A stretch of DNA of 64,000 nt from DATJLY01 sp963773665. Lineage in GTDB: Bacteria > Pseudomonadota > Alphaproteobacteria > ATCC43930 > CGMCC-115725. Position 1 is the stretch's first letter. Each line of letters begins with the position of its first letter. The notes beneath the pieces were generated by a model, which was given only the letters and a program-made list of their open reading frames with translations, had not been told where the DNA came from and searched no databases. Below, piece by piece: positions 1-8,252 of the stretch. A program made the position numbers and the translations under genes. Location of the stretch: the NCBI GenBank assembly GCA_963773665.1, contig CAVZBZ010000001.1, positions 992,001 through 1,056,000 on the forward strand, in the 5' to 3' direction.

Positions 1-241
1 CGAGCAGAGGCAGCACGAGCAGCAGGAGGAGCACGAGCCCGAGAAAGAAAAGCGCCAGCACCAAGGCGGTCGCAAGCGTCCGCGGCACGCGCCGCGTCTC
101 GAGGCGGTCGACGACGGGATCGAGGAAATAGGCGATGGCGCAGCCGGCGACGAACGGCAGAAGGATGCCGCTCAAAAGCCAGAGCGCGACAACGAAGAGC
201 GCCAGCGCGCCGAGCCAGAAATAACCGGCGCGGAGCGGCAT
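1..241 (-). CDS. AI-2E family (PerM-type) membrane protein, N-terminal part
   Basis: The reading frame starts at an ATG and runs off the left edge, so only about 80 residues are visible. They begin MPLRAGYFWLGALAL and hold two hydrophobic segments (about residues 7-35 and 57-80). Between them is the stretch GCAIAYFLDPVVDRLE, typical of the first loop of AI-2E/PerM family permeases, which are poorly understood exporters or membrane-stress proteins. The ATG overlaps the upstream phosphatidyltransferase stop codon in a TGATG, so the two are probably translationally coupled. The family is assigned from the N-terminus only and the substrate cannot be told. Confidence 0.75.
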   Translation of the reverse strand, partial: MPLRAGYFWLGALALFVVALWLLSGILLPFVAGCAIAYFLDPVVDRLETRRVPRTLATALVLALFFLGLVLLLLLVLPLL

Positions 242-780
242 CAGGCGCTCTCGCGCGCGGGACCGCGCAGCCAGCGCACGAGATAGCCCCCGCCGGACAG
301 CACGGTGGTGAGCGCCACGACGTAGATCAGCACCGTCGTGGCGCCCCAATCCTCGACGCCGAGCCCGAGCCGCCCGAGCACGACGGCGACGAGCATGATC
401 TGCAAGGCGGTGTTGAGCTTGCTGATCGCCAGCGGCTGGGTCGGGATCGGCTGCGCCACGGCCGTCGCCAGAAGGAACCCGCCGATGATCAGCACGTCGC
501 GGAACACGACGAGAATGACGAGCCAGCTCGGCAGCTCTCCGGCCACGCCCAAGGTCACGTACATGCTGATGAGCAGCACCTTGTCGGCCAAGGGATCGAG
601 CAGCGAGCCGAGCCGCGAGCGCTGATTGAAATGCTTGGCGACATAGCCGTCGACCGCGTCCGACACGCCCGCCGCGACGAAGATCCAGAACGCCGCGCCC
701 ATCGCGCCGTCGAGCACGAGCCAGATCGCGAGCGGCACTGAGAACAGCCGGCCCAGCGTGATGAAATTTGCGATGCTCAC
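241..780 (-). CDS. CDP-alcohol phosphatidyltransferase family protein
   Basis: This is a 179-residue integral membrane enzyme of the family that transfers a phosphatidyl group from a CDP-lipid to an alcohol in phospholipid synthesis. The metal/CDP motif is complete: D41-x2-D44-G45-x2-A48-x9-G58-x3-D62-x3-D66, with Lys49 where Arg is usual. The GTG at 780 was chosen because it directly precedes the conserved SIANFITLGR start; the open frame upstream is Arg/Ser-rich and overlaps the DUF2066 gene. It lies 10 bp after that gene and overlaps the PerM-like gene by one base, so the three look like one operon. PgsA-like or cardiolipin-synthase-like activity are both possible; the acceptor alcohol is not determined. 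Confidence 0.88.
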   Translation of the reverse strand: MSIANFITLGRLFSVPLAIWLVLDGAMGAAFWIFVAAGVSDAVDGYVAKHFNQRSRLGSLLDPLADKVLLISMYVTLGVAGELPSWLVILVVFRDVLIIGGFLLATAVAQPIPTQPLAISKLNTALQIMLVAVVLGRLGLGVEDWGATTVLIYVVALTTVLSGGGYLVRWLRGPARESA

Positions 781-790
781 GTCCCCGGCC

Positions 791-1921
791 TCAGCGAGGC
801 GGCGATTGGGCGCGTTCGAGCACGAAGTTGGGATCCTGTCCCTCGAGCGCGAGATCGCGCTGCTGCAACGCGGTGCGGAGCTGCGCCGGATCGCCGAAAT
901 AGTGGATCGCGAGCGTCGCCTGCTCGCGATTGAGCGCGACAATGTCACTCTTCTCGATTGCCGGAACGCCGGAGAGCCGATTGCGCACATCGACGAAGCG
1001 GGAAAGGTCGCCGGTCGGCACGTGCACCACGATCGTGCCGGTGTGGCTGTAGTCGAGGATATTGGCCTCTTTCCAGGCTTCCTCGACCGCGTCGGATGTT
1101 CCGGCGACGCCGGCGGCGAGCAGGTCGCCGTCGCTCTCGTCGGGCGCGGCCGTCAGCGTCTTGGTGGCGCTTTGCGGCGGCGCCTGGCTGCCGGGCGAAA
1201 AGCGCGTCACGGTCACGGCAAGCGTGTGCGGCGCCACGTCGCCCTTGAGCGAAGCGTCGGCGACGAGCACGTCGGCGCCGCCGTAGCGGCTCGAAATGGC
1301 CTGGAGCCGCGCCGGGTCGCCCTTCAAGGCGGCATCGGCGTCGATCGCCTGCACGTCCTCAAGATCGCCATAAGGGAGGACGAGCGGCACGAGGCCGACG
1401 GGCGGCAGCTTCGCGGTCCACGCCTCGCGCCAGGGATTGGGATCCTCCCACAGCGCCGGCGCGCTGCCGCCCTCGAACACGGCCAGCACGACGAGCGGCT
1501 TGCTCGGCGTCTCGCAGAACGGGATGTGCGCCTGGCGCAACAGCTTCCGCACCGCATCGGCGCGGAAATGGAACGTGTAGTTGGCGAGATAGCGCACGCC
1601 CGAGCTGCGCTCGTTCGCGACCTCGAAGCCGCTGACGAGATCGTCGAGCAGCGTGTCGGTCGCGGGCGGCAGGCGCGCGTGGTCGGCATCGAGCGTCAGG
1701 CGCTCGAGCAGCATCCGATAGGCGCGCCGCCCGCCATCGCGGCGGGCGTCGTCGCGCGCGGCATTGGCGTTGGCGGCGGTCGCATCGACGGGAACGGATG
1801 CAACGGTAAAGACGTCGCGCTGTTGCGCGCGCGCCGGGACCCACGCCAGCGCCGCCAGGACCAAAGCGAAACAGACCGCGCGCGCCGCCATCCTGCGAAC
1901 CGTCTCCCTGTTTCCGCGCAT
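791..1921 (-). CDS. DUF2066 domain protein, secreted
   Basis: The product has 376 residues. An N-terminal signal peptide (about residues 10-32, ending PARAQ) indicates export to the periplasm. The body matches the DUF2066 family: an early RRAYRMLLERLTL segment, a central FHFRADAVRKLL segment and a later VADASLKGD stretch. The biochemical role is unknown; in alphaproteobacteria the family commonly sits beside a CDP-alcohol phosphatidyltransferase and a PerM-like gene, as here. It is probably the first gene of a minus-strand operon whose promoter lies in the 107-bp gap shared with the divergent SDR gene. The ATG at 1921 gives a well-formed signal peptide. Confidence 0.85.
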   Translation of the reverse strand: MRGNRETVRRMAARAVCFALVLAALAWVPARAQQRDVFTVASVPVDATAANANAARDDARRDGGRRAYRMLLERLTLDADHARLPPATDTLLDDLVSGFEVANERSSGVRYLANYTFHFRADAVRKLLRQAHIPFCETPSKPLVVLAVFEGGSAPALWEDPNPWREAWTAKLPPVGLVPLVLPYGDLEDVQAIDADAALKGDPARLQAISSRYGGADVLVADASLKGDVAPHTLAVTVTRFSPGSQAPPQSATKTLTAAPDESDGDLLAAGVAGTSDAVEEAWKEANILDYSHTGTIVVHVPTGDLSRFVDVRNRLSGVPAIEKSDIVALNREQATLAIHYFGDPAQLRTALQQRDLALEGQDPNFVLERAQSPPR

Positions 1922-2028
1922 GACAACTCTCTATAGCAGAATCACCCCCGGCGCCATATTCCGTGACTGCCTCGCGGGCGCGACGAAGCTGCGGTAGTCT
2001 CGGCCGGGATTGGCATGGCGAGGGTGGC

Positions 2029-2811
2029 ATGGATCTGGGGCTCAAGGGCAAGGTGGCGCTCGTCACGGGCGCGACCCGCGGCATCGGCCGCGGCATCGCC
2101 GACGCACTCGCTTTGGAGGGATGCCGCCTCATCCTGACGGGGCGCGACGAGCCTCTGCTTGCCGCTTCTGCCGAGGCCGCGGTCCGGCTCGGCGGCGATG
2201 CCAAGACGATCGCGCTCGATTTGCGGCGCGCGGACGCGGCGGCTCAGCTCATGGCAGCCACGCGGCGCGAGTACGGCAGGCTCGACATCCTCGTCAACAA
2301 CGCCGGCACGACGACGCGCGGCGATTTCTTGAAGCAGCCCGACTCCGACTGGGAGGAAGGCTTCGCCCTCAAATTCTTCGCGCATGTGCGGCTCGCCCGC
2401 GAAGCCTGGCCACTACTCTCGGAGAGCAAGGGCTCGATCGTCATCATCGGCGGCACGGCGGGGAAGCAGCCCACGGGAAATTCGATCGTCGGCGCCTCGG
2501 TCAACGGCGCCATCAACTCCTTCGCCGTGGCGTTGGCGCAGCTCGGCAACGAGGCGGGCGTCCAGGTCAACGTCATCAGCCCCGGCCATGTCGACACCGG
2601 CCGGCTGCAGAAGCGCATCGACGCGCTGAAGGCCGAGACCGGGCTCGACGAGGCGGGCGCGCGCGAGCGTTATCGCAAGTCGCTCGGCGTGAGCCGCCTG
2701 GGCCTGCCGCAGGACGTGGCGGACCTCGTCGCCTTCGTCGCCTCGCCGCGCGGACGCTGGCTGCACGGCGCGGTGATCGACCAGCATGGCGGCCAGATTC
2801 ACCCGATCTGA
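2029..2811 (+). CDS. SDR family protein lacking the usual Tyr/Lys catalytic pair
   Basis: This 260-residue protein has a short-chain dehydrogenase Rossmann fold. The cofactor loop TGATRGIGRG starts near residue 13, and LVNNAG follows near residue 85. Where typical SDRs carry Y-x-A-S-K, this one reads GASVNGAINSF, so both catalytic Tyr and Lys appear replaced; the preceding Ser region reads IVIIGGTAGK. The C-terminus (SRLGLPQDVADLVAF, then a GAVIDQHGG ending) is otherwise SDR-like. The ATG at 2029 gives the conserved MDLGLKGKVALVTG start. It is followed 14 bp later by the amidohydrolase and then a dienelactone hydrolase, suggesting a catabolic operon. Whether it is a classical dehydrogenase is doubtful. 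Confidence 0.85.
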   Translation: MDLGLKGKVALVTGATRGIGRGIADALALEGCRLILTGRDEPLLAASAEAAVRLGGDAKTIALDLRRADAAAQLMAATRREYGRLDILVNNAGTTTRGDFLKQPDSDWEEGFALKFFAHVRLAREAWPLLSESKGSIVIIGGTAGKQPTGNSIVGASVNGAINSFAVALAQLGNEAGVQVNVISPGHVDTGRLQKRIDALKAETGLDEAGARERYRKSLGVSRLGLPQDVADLVAFVASPRGRWLHGAVIDQHGGQIHPI

Positions 2812-2825
2812 GAGAAGGTGCCGCG

Positions 2826-3827
2826 ATGATCATCGACATTTATAACCACTTCATCCCGCAGCCGATCTGGCAGCGCCTCGGCGATCTCATTCCGGGCCAC
2901 ATCGCCTTGAAGGCGTTCCGCGAGCTGCCGACGCTTTACGATATCGACGCGCGGCTGAAGCTGCTCGATGGGTTCCAGGACATGCGCCAGGTGCTCTCGC
3001 TCGCCAATCCGCCGATAGAGATGATGGGGCCGCCCGACCGCACGCCCGTTGTCGCGCGCATGGCGAACGATGGGCTCGCCGCCCTTTGCGACAAATATCC
3101 CGAGCGCTTCCCCGCCTTCATCGCCTCGATGCCGATGAACAACATCCCGGCCACGCTCCTCGAGATCGAGCGCGCGGTGGGCACGCTCGGCGCGCGCGGC
3201 ATCCAGGTCTTCACCAACGTGCTCGGCCAGCCGCTGTCGGCGCCGCAATTCCGTCCGGTGTTCCAGGCGATGGCGAAGCACGATCTGCCGGTCTGGATCC
3301 ACCCGGTCCGCGGCCCCAATTTCCCCGACTATGCCGACGAGACCGTGTCGGAGGACGAGGTCTGGTTCACCTTCGGCTGGCCATATGAAACGAGCGCGGC
3401 GGTGACGCGGCTCATTTATTCCGGCATCTACGACGAGCTGCCGAACCTGAAAATCATCACGCACCACATGGGCGGGATGATCCCCTATTTCGCCAACAAG
3501 ATCGGGCTGGGTTTTCGGCAGATTTTTTGGGGGACGACAGCGAAGAACCCGCTTGCGGAGGAGCGCGGCCTGCAAAAACCGCCGCTCGACTATTTCCATA
3601 TGCTCTATGCCGACACCGCGCTCAACGGCGCGATCGGGCCGACGCGCTGCGGCCACGATTTTTTTGCGACGCCGCATTGCCTGTTCGCGACCGACGCGCC
3701 GTTCGATTCCGAACGCGGCCGCTTCCTCATGAGTGGCACGATCGCGGCGGTGAAGGCGCTCGAGACGGGAAGCGACGAGCAGGCGCGCATCCTCGCCGGC
3801 AACGCCAAGGCGCTGTTGAAGCTATGA
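2826..3827 (+). CDS. Amidohydrolase family protein (ACMSD-like decarboxylase/hydrolase)
   Basis: The 333-residue protein has the TIM-barrel amidohydrolase fold of the ACMSD/resorcylate decarboxylase group, metal enzymes that decarboxylate or hydrolyse aromatic and ring-cleavage acids. Visible sites are an N-terminal IDIYNHFIP in place of the usual D-x-H-x-H-x-x-P, a central LKIITHHMGGMIPYF (metal-binding and catalytic His) and a late FATDAPF (metal Asp). The first metal His is therefore Tyr. The start follows GAGAAGGTG at a normal spacing. The gene overlaps the next one by 4 bp (ATGA), so they are co-translated. The substrate is unknown; an aromatic or ring-cleavage acid is likely from context. 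Confidence 0.85.
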   Translation: MIIDIYNHFIPQPIWQRLGDLIPGHIALKAFRELPTLYDIDARLKLLDGFQDMRQVLSLANPPIEMMGPPDRTPVVARMANDGLAALCDKYPERFPAFIASMPMNNIPATLLEIERAVGTLGARGIQVFTNVLGQPLSAPQFRPVFQAMAKHDLPVWIHPVRGPNFPDYADETVSEDEVWFTFGWPYETSAAVTRLIYSGIYDELPNLKIITHHMGGMIPYFANKIGLGFRQIFWGTTAKNPLAEERGLQKPPLDYFHMLYADTALNGAIGPTRCGHDFFATPHCLFATDAPFDSERGRFLMSGTIAAVKALETGSDEQARILAGNAKALLKL

Positions 3828-4522
3828 AGACGAGAGACATCGAGGTGAAGCTGCGCGACGGCACGATGGGGGCCTATCTCGCGCTGCCGGACCGCCTGCC
3901 CGCGCCCGGCATCGTCGCCATCATGGAGATCTGGGGCGTCAACGACACGATGCGGCGGCATGCGCAGGAATTCGCCGAGGCCGGGTTCTGCTGTCTCGTG
4001 CCCGACCTCTTCTGGCGGCAGGAGCCGGGCGTCGAGCTGAGCGACGCAAATCCGGCGCACGCCCAAAAGGCCTTCGACCTCTATTACGAGTTCGACTACG
4101 ATTTGGGCGTGCGCGACATGACCGACACGTGCGCGTACCTGGCCGGGATCCCGGAATGCAACGGCAAGGTCGGCGCGGTCGGATACTGCCTCGGGGGCAA
4201 GCTCTGTTATCTCCTGTGCTGCCGCACCGATATCGACTGCGCCGTGGCCTATTACGGCACATACATCGAGCACAACATCCGCGAGGCGAAAAACCTGCAC
4301 CGGCCGTTCCTCCTGCACATGGCGATGAAGGACCGCTGGGTGCAGGCCGAGGTGAACGACATGCTGGAGCGGCGGCTCTCGCCCAACCCGCTCGTCACCA
4401 TCGAGAAATATCCCGACGCCGACCACGCCTTCGCGCGCCACGGCGGCCGCACATATCGCAAGCCCGAATCCGACCGCGCGCTGGCCTCGACGCTCGAGTT
4501 TTTCCGCACGCACCTGGGATAA
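3824..4522 (+). CDS. Dienelactone hydrolase family protein
   Basis: This 232-residue alpha/beta hydrolase belongs to the family that opens dienelactones in the chlorocatechol and related ring-cleavage pathways. The family catalytic triad is visible: Cys122 in GYCLGG, Asp170 in MKDRW and His201 in DADHAF, with the supporting Glu35 in IMEIWG. Its ATG overlaps the amidohydrolase stop by 4 bp. Together with the SDR and the amidohydrolase it makes a three-gene catabolic unit. It probably acts in the cytoplasm because no signal peptide is seen. The natural substrate may be another lactone or ester; the family is promiscuous. Confidence 0.88.
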   Translation: MKTRDIEVKLRDGTMGAYLALPDRLPAPGIVAIMEIWGVNDTMRRHAQEFAEAGFCCLVPDLFWRQEPGVELSDANPAHAQKAFDLYYEFDYDLGVRDMTDTCAYLAGIPECNGKVGAVGYCLGGKLCYLLCCRTDIDCAVAYYGTYIEHNIREAKNLHRPFLLHMAMKDRWVQAEVNDMLERRLSPNPLVTIEKYPDADHAFARHGGRTYRKPESDRALASTLEFFRTHLG

Positions 4523-4528
4523 TATAAT
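4523..4528 (+). promoter_or_regulatory. Possible -10 box for the DUF262 gene
   Basis: A perfect TATAAT lies immediately after the dienelactone hydrolase stop and 61 bp before the DUF262 start. The matching -35 region (about 4499-4504, TTTTTC) is poor. In this GC-rich window such an AT-rich box stands out, but the promoter call is an inference from one hexamer. Confidence 0.3.
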
Positions 4529-4589
4529 AATGCCCTGTGACCTTTTTGTTCTGGAACCTCTTGGCGTGGCTGCTCTCAGGGGATGACCT

Positions 4590-6278
4590 ATGGCGTACGC
4601 TTCAGTCACGATCAAAGACATTGTCGAGCGCTCGGTAAATCATAGGTGGAGCATTCCTGAGTTCCAGCGCGGCTTTGTGTGGAAGGCAACTCAGGTGCGC
4701 GACCTCATCGAATCGCTATGGCTAAGCTATCCTGTGGGGACCTTGCTCGTTTGGGACAGTTCGGGACCCGTGCAAACGAAAAGTGCTTCAGACGCGCAGA
4801 TGCCCGATCTATGGGTCGTCGATGGACAACAGCGCACCACAGCTCTCTGCATAGCAAGCGGGCGTAAGCCCTATTGGTGGTCGAGCGCCGAAGGTTGGGA
4901 AAGAACTGTCCGTAAATACGATATTCGCTTTGACGTTCATACGAAGGAACCACCGTTCTTTGTGGTGGCTAACGCGGCCACGCGACGCACGAGGGGTTCG
5001 CGTTACATTCCAATTACGAAACTTCTGGTTCTCGATGTGGGTCACGAGGGCGATCTCAAAACGCTGCAGGAGATGGCCAAGCAAGTCAAGATTGAAGGGC
5101 TTTGCGATAACATGGACGCGATGGAGGTCTACACACGCTTGGACCGTGTTCGAAAGATTCGGGACATGGAGGTCGTCACCATTACCGTCGACAACGATCT
5201 TGAAGACGTTGTGGAAATCTTCTCACGCCTAAACAGCCGCGGCACTCGGGTCACAGAAGCGGATATCTACTTGGGTGTTGTCGCAGCGAGAACGCCAGGG
5301 TGGGTGCGCGACAATTTTCTGCCGTTTGTCTCGCAAGTCGCTGACCTTGGGTATGATGCTTCACCCAATCTCATTTTTCGCACGCTGACCGGCGTCGGCA
5401 AGAAGGCCGTTCGCTATCGATCGATCGAACCAGCATTTTGGAATGCTACATCGATCGAACCGGTTTGGCAGCGCACGAAGAAGGCGTGGAGTCTGGCAAT
5501 TAAGCAATTGAGGGATCACAGTATCCCGGGCAACGCCCTACTTCCGGCTGACAATGTGCTGGTATCGCTCATTGCTCTTCTTGACAAGTTTCCCGACGAC
5601 GGATTTTCACCCATCCTATTCTGGTTTCTTCAGGCGTCTCGTTTCAGCCGATACTCGACCTCATCGACAACCTCAATGGAGGAAGATCTCAAAGAAATTG
5701 CTGAATCCGCTACTCTAACCGAAGCGTTGGAGCGCTTGCTTGCCCGCATTCGCTATGTTCCGCCGCTGACGAGCGAAGATTTTATGCGTGACTACGGTGA
5801 CAGCCGTTTTGGCCGTCTTCTGCTGTATCTGCTGGTTCTACAGAACAAAGCCGTCGACTGGGATCAGCAAGGCGTTCGAATCGGCTTTGATGGTGCGGAG
5901 CTTCTTGCAGGTTTTGAACCGCAATTCCATCATGTGTTCCCAAAAAAATTTCTGGAAGGACAGGTCTCCGCCGATTTAATCGATGCGCTAGCGAATATTG
6001 CTATCATTGGGCCGACCATCAATATTCGAATCTCAAAGCAAAATCCGATGGATTACATCCCTAAGTACAAAATCACCGCTGAAAAGCTTCGACAGCAATT
6101 CATATCCGGGCAGATTGTCGCCACGACCGTTAAGCAATACCCCGACTGGGTAGGAAGACGCGCAGATGAGCTTGCGAGTGCAGGCAACGAGTTTCTCGAG
6201 CGGCTCCGTGGCGACCTGAAACTGCCTGCTGCCGGAGCCGATGCCGACAAAGAAGAGAACGCTTTCGCCACCGCTTAG
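4590..6278 (+). CDS. DUF262/HNH (GmrSD-, SspE- or BrxU-like) DNA restriction-type protein
   Basis: The product has 562 residues. The N-terminal DUF262 domain shows IPEFQRGFVW (22-31), DGQQR (78-82, the nucleotide-binding motif) and FSRLNSRG (211-218). The C-terminus carries an HNH-type nuclease motif, FHHVFPKKFL with His447-His448, followed by NIAIIGPTINIR, as in DUF1524-type ends. This fused layout is known from type IV, modification-dependent or phosphorothioation-sensing enzymes that attack phage DNA. It stands alone: no modification genes are seen nearby. Base composition and codon use are clearly more AT-rich than both flanks, which suggests recent transfer. An anti-phage role is inferred from the family. 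Confidence 0.85.
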   Translation: MAYASVTIKDIVERSVNHRWSIPEFQRGFVWKATQVRDLIESLWLSYPVGTLLVWDSSGPVQTKSASDAQMPDLWVVDGQQRTTALCIASGRKPYWWSSAEGWERTVRKYDIRFDVHTKEPPFFVVANAATRRTRGSRYIPITKLLVLDVGHEGDLKTLQEMAKQVKIEGLCDNMDAMEVYTRLDRVRKIRDMEVVTITVDNDLEDVVEIFSRLNSRGTRVTEADIYLGVVAARTPGWVRDNFLPFVSQVADLGYDASPNLIFRTLTGVGKKAVRYRSIEPAFWNATSIEPVWQRTKKAWSLAIKQLRDHSIPGNALLPADNVLVSLIALLDKFPDDGFSPILFWFLQASRFSRYSTSSTTSMEEDLKEIAESATLTEALERLLARIRYVPPLTSEDFMRDYGDSRFGRLLLYLLVLQNKAVDWDQQGVRIGFDGAELLAGFEPQFHHVFPKKFLEGQVSADLIDALANIAIIGPTINIRISKQNPMDYIPKYKITAEKLRQQFISGQIVATTVKQYPDWVGRRADELASAGNEFLERLRGDLKLPAAGADADKEENAFATA

Positions 6279-6316
6279 CATTTGCCTCGATGTGGCCGTT
6301 CTGTTTTGCGGAGCCC

Positions 6317-6838
6317 TCACACGCAATAAATATCCAGCATTGTCGGGATATAGTCGTTCTGGAGCACGATGCGCTTTCGGGCGATGAGCCAGGATGCCTC
6401 GCGCGAGACCAGCGTGTGCTCGACTTGGCCGAAGAAGGCGTGCGTCTCCTGGCTGCGCGGGAAGAAGACGTGGCTCACCCAGCTGGCGCGCAGGCGCATC
6501 AGATCGGCTGCGGGCGGCTCGAGCGCGCGCACATTGGCGACGATGTGCGTCGTCCGCGGCAGCGGCGTAGACGCAGGCGAACGGTTCGAGCGGATGCGGT
6601 AGATGCGATCCTCGAGCCCGGCGCGGCTCGCGTAATAGAAATGCGACAGCTCGCGGTTGGGGTCGGATGTCAGCGTGTCGTCGCCCTTCCACGCCGGCAT
6701 CCAGTATTCGCAATCTTGCGTGAAGAGGGCGAGCCATTCGTCCCAGCGCCGCTCGTCGATAAGCGCGGCCTCGCGCTCGACGAGCTCGGCGCCGGTAGCG
6801 AGAAGATCCTTCTCGTCGATATTGCGGCCGCGCGCCAT
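6317..6838 (-). CDS. Aromatic-ring-hydroxylating dioxygenase, beta subunit
   Basis: This 173-residue protein has the cone-shaped NTF2-like fold of ring-hydroxylating oxygenase small subunits. Typical segments are LIDERRWDEWLALFTQDCEYW near the N-terminus (whole stretch about residues 26-46), HIVANVRAL in the middle and RKRIVLQND near the end. It holds no metal and supports the alpha-subunit hexamer. The ATG overlaps the alpha-gene stop (TGATG), so the pair is coupled. The gene ends 38 bp from the convergent DUF262 gene. Neither a ferredoxin nor a reductase gene is seen nearby. Confidence 0.9.
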   Translation of the reverse strand: MARGRNIDEKDLLATGAELVEREAALIDERRWDEWLALFTQDCEYWMPAWKGDDTLTSDPNRELSHFYYASRAGLEDRIYRIRSNRSPASTPLPRTTHIVANVRALEPPAADLMRLRASWVSHVFFPRSQETHAFFGQVEHTLVSREASWLIARKRIVLQNDYIPTMLDIYCV

Positions 6839-8178
6839 CAATAGGCTTTCCGGCCCTCGATGCCCGCCGCCATGAGGCGGCGCCATTCGCGATAGGCCGG
6901 GTGGAACGGCGTCTCGGGCCCGGTCTCGAACGTGCCGACGGCGCTCGAGGCGGGCTTGAGACCCAATGCCTGGGCCGGCGCGTTGGCGCCCGGCTGAAGA
7001 TCGCCGATGCCGCGCGCATAGCCCTGGAGCCAGGAAAATCCTTCCGCGCCCATGCCGCGCTGGCAATCCTCGTAGGTCACCGTGTCGTCGGGCGTGGCGA
7101 GGCCGGTGGGATTGAAGAAATCCTCGAACTGCCTGAGCCGCCAGGCGCGCAGCTCCGGCTTCTCGCCGATGGGCGCGAGGCAATAGCTGCGCATCTCGGT
7201 GCGGTCGACCGCGACGGGGCGGAAGGTGCGCAGCATCAAGGTCATCGCGTCGGCGATCTGCATGTTGGGAAACACCTGGATGTTGCGCGCGCGCAGCATC
7301 CAGTTGGCGCGCACCTCGCCGACCCGGCTTCTGACCTCGTCGATCGTCGGATAGATCGGGCGCTTTTCAGCCTCGGGCTGGTCGGTCCAGAACGCCGAAT
7401 GGCCGTTCGCAAAGCAGAACACGCCGGCCTCGCGCCGCGCGCGCTTGGCCCAGTCGAACTGGCGCGCCTCGAGATTGCCCTCGCCGGCGCGGCGCCGCGC
7501 CTGGATGCCGATGAAGCTCACATGGGTCGAGGTCAGGTGATAGGGATCGACGCCGTTGTCGAGCTGCAGCTTCCAGTTGCCGCGATAGGTATAGGCGACG
7601 CGGCCCGGCACGAACTCCATGCCGTTGGGCCCCTGGTCCATCGCGAGATCGAGAAAGACGCGCATCTCGCCCAAAAATTCCTCGAGCGGCGGCACGTCGG
7701 GCGAGAGCGAGCCGAAGACCAGGCCCTTGTAGCTTTCTATGCGCGGGAGCGCCACGAGATCGTGGCTTTCTTCATCGAAGCTCGGCGCATAAGCGGCCGC
7801 GGCGCGGTCCTTGATGTCGCGGTTGTTGCCGGCGCAGTCATAAGTCCAGCCGTGATAGGGGCAGACGAGATAGCGCGCATTGCCCTGCTCGGCAGCGACG
7901 ATCATCGCGCCCTTGTGGCGGCACACATTGAGGAAGCCGCGGATGCGGTTTTGGGCGTCGCGCGTGACCAGGACCGGCGTGCGCGCGATCCAGCAGGTCA
8001 CGAAATCGTTGGGCTTGGCGAGCTGCAATTCGATGGTGAGGAAATTCCAGGTGCGCTCGAAGATGAATTTGCGCTCGAGCTCGTAGAGCGCCGGATCGGC
8101 GAAGACGTCGCGGTGCACGCGGAACACGCCTTCGTCCGGCCGGTCGTCGACGAGATCGCTCAAATCCCTTGGCGCCAC
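6838..8178 (-). CDS. Rieske ring-hydroxylating oxygenase, alpha subunit
   Basis: The product has 446 residues. The Rieske [2Fe-2S] site is complete: C86-x-H88-x17-C106-x2-H109. The mononuclear iron site follows with DPYHLTSTH (His214, His219). It forms the catalytic component that inserts oxygen into an aromatic ring, with electrons supplied by a partner ferredoxin or reductase encoded elsewhere. It is coupled to the beta subunit. It shares a 74-bp divergent intergenic region with the hydroxyacid dehydrogenase. The alpha/beta arrangement is that of benzoate/toluate- or biphenyl-type enzymes; the substrate cannot be read from sequence. Confidence 0.92.
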   Translation of the reverse strand: MAPRDLSDLVDDRPDEGVFRVHRDVFADPALYELERKFIFERTWNFLTIELQLAKPNDFVTCWIARTPVLVTRDAQNRIRGFLNVCRHKGAMIVAAEQGNARYLVCPYHGWTYDCAGNNRDIKDRAAAAYAPSFDEESHDLVALPRIESYKGLVFGSLSPDVPPLEEFLGEMRVFLDLAMDQGPNGMEFVPGRVAYTYRGNWKLQLDNGVDPYHLTSTHVSFIGIQARRRAGEGNLEARQFDWAKRARREAGVFCFANGHSAFWTDQPEAEKRPIYPTIDEVRSRVGEVRANWMLRARNIQVFPNMQIADAMTLMLRTFRPVAVDRTEMRSYCLAPIGEKPELRAWRLRQFEDFFNPTGLATPDDTVTYEDCQRGMGAEGFSWLQGYARGIGDLQPGANAPAQALGLKPASSAVGTFETGPETPFHPAYREWRRLMAAGIEGRKAY

Positions 8179-8252
8179 TCACTTCTCCTCGGCTTATGAC
8201 CGGTGCATAGTCGGGGACGGGCGGCGGCGCGGTCAAGCAGCGGGGATATGTC

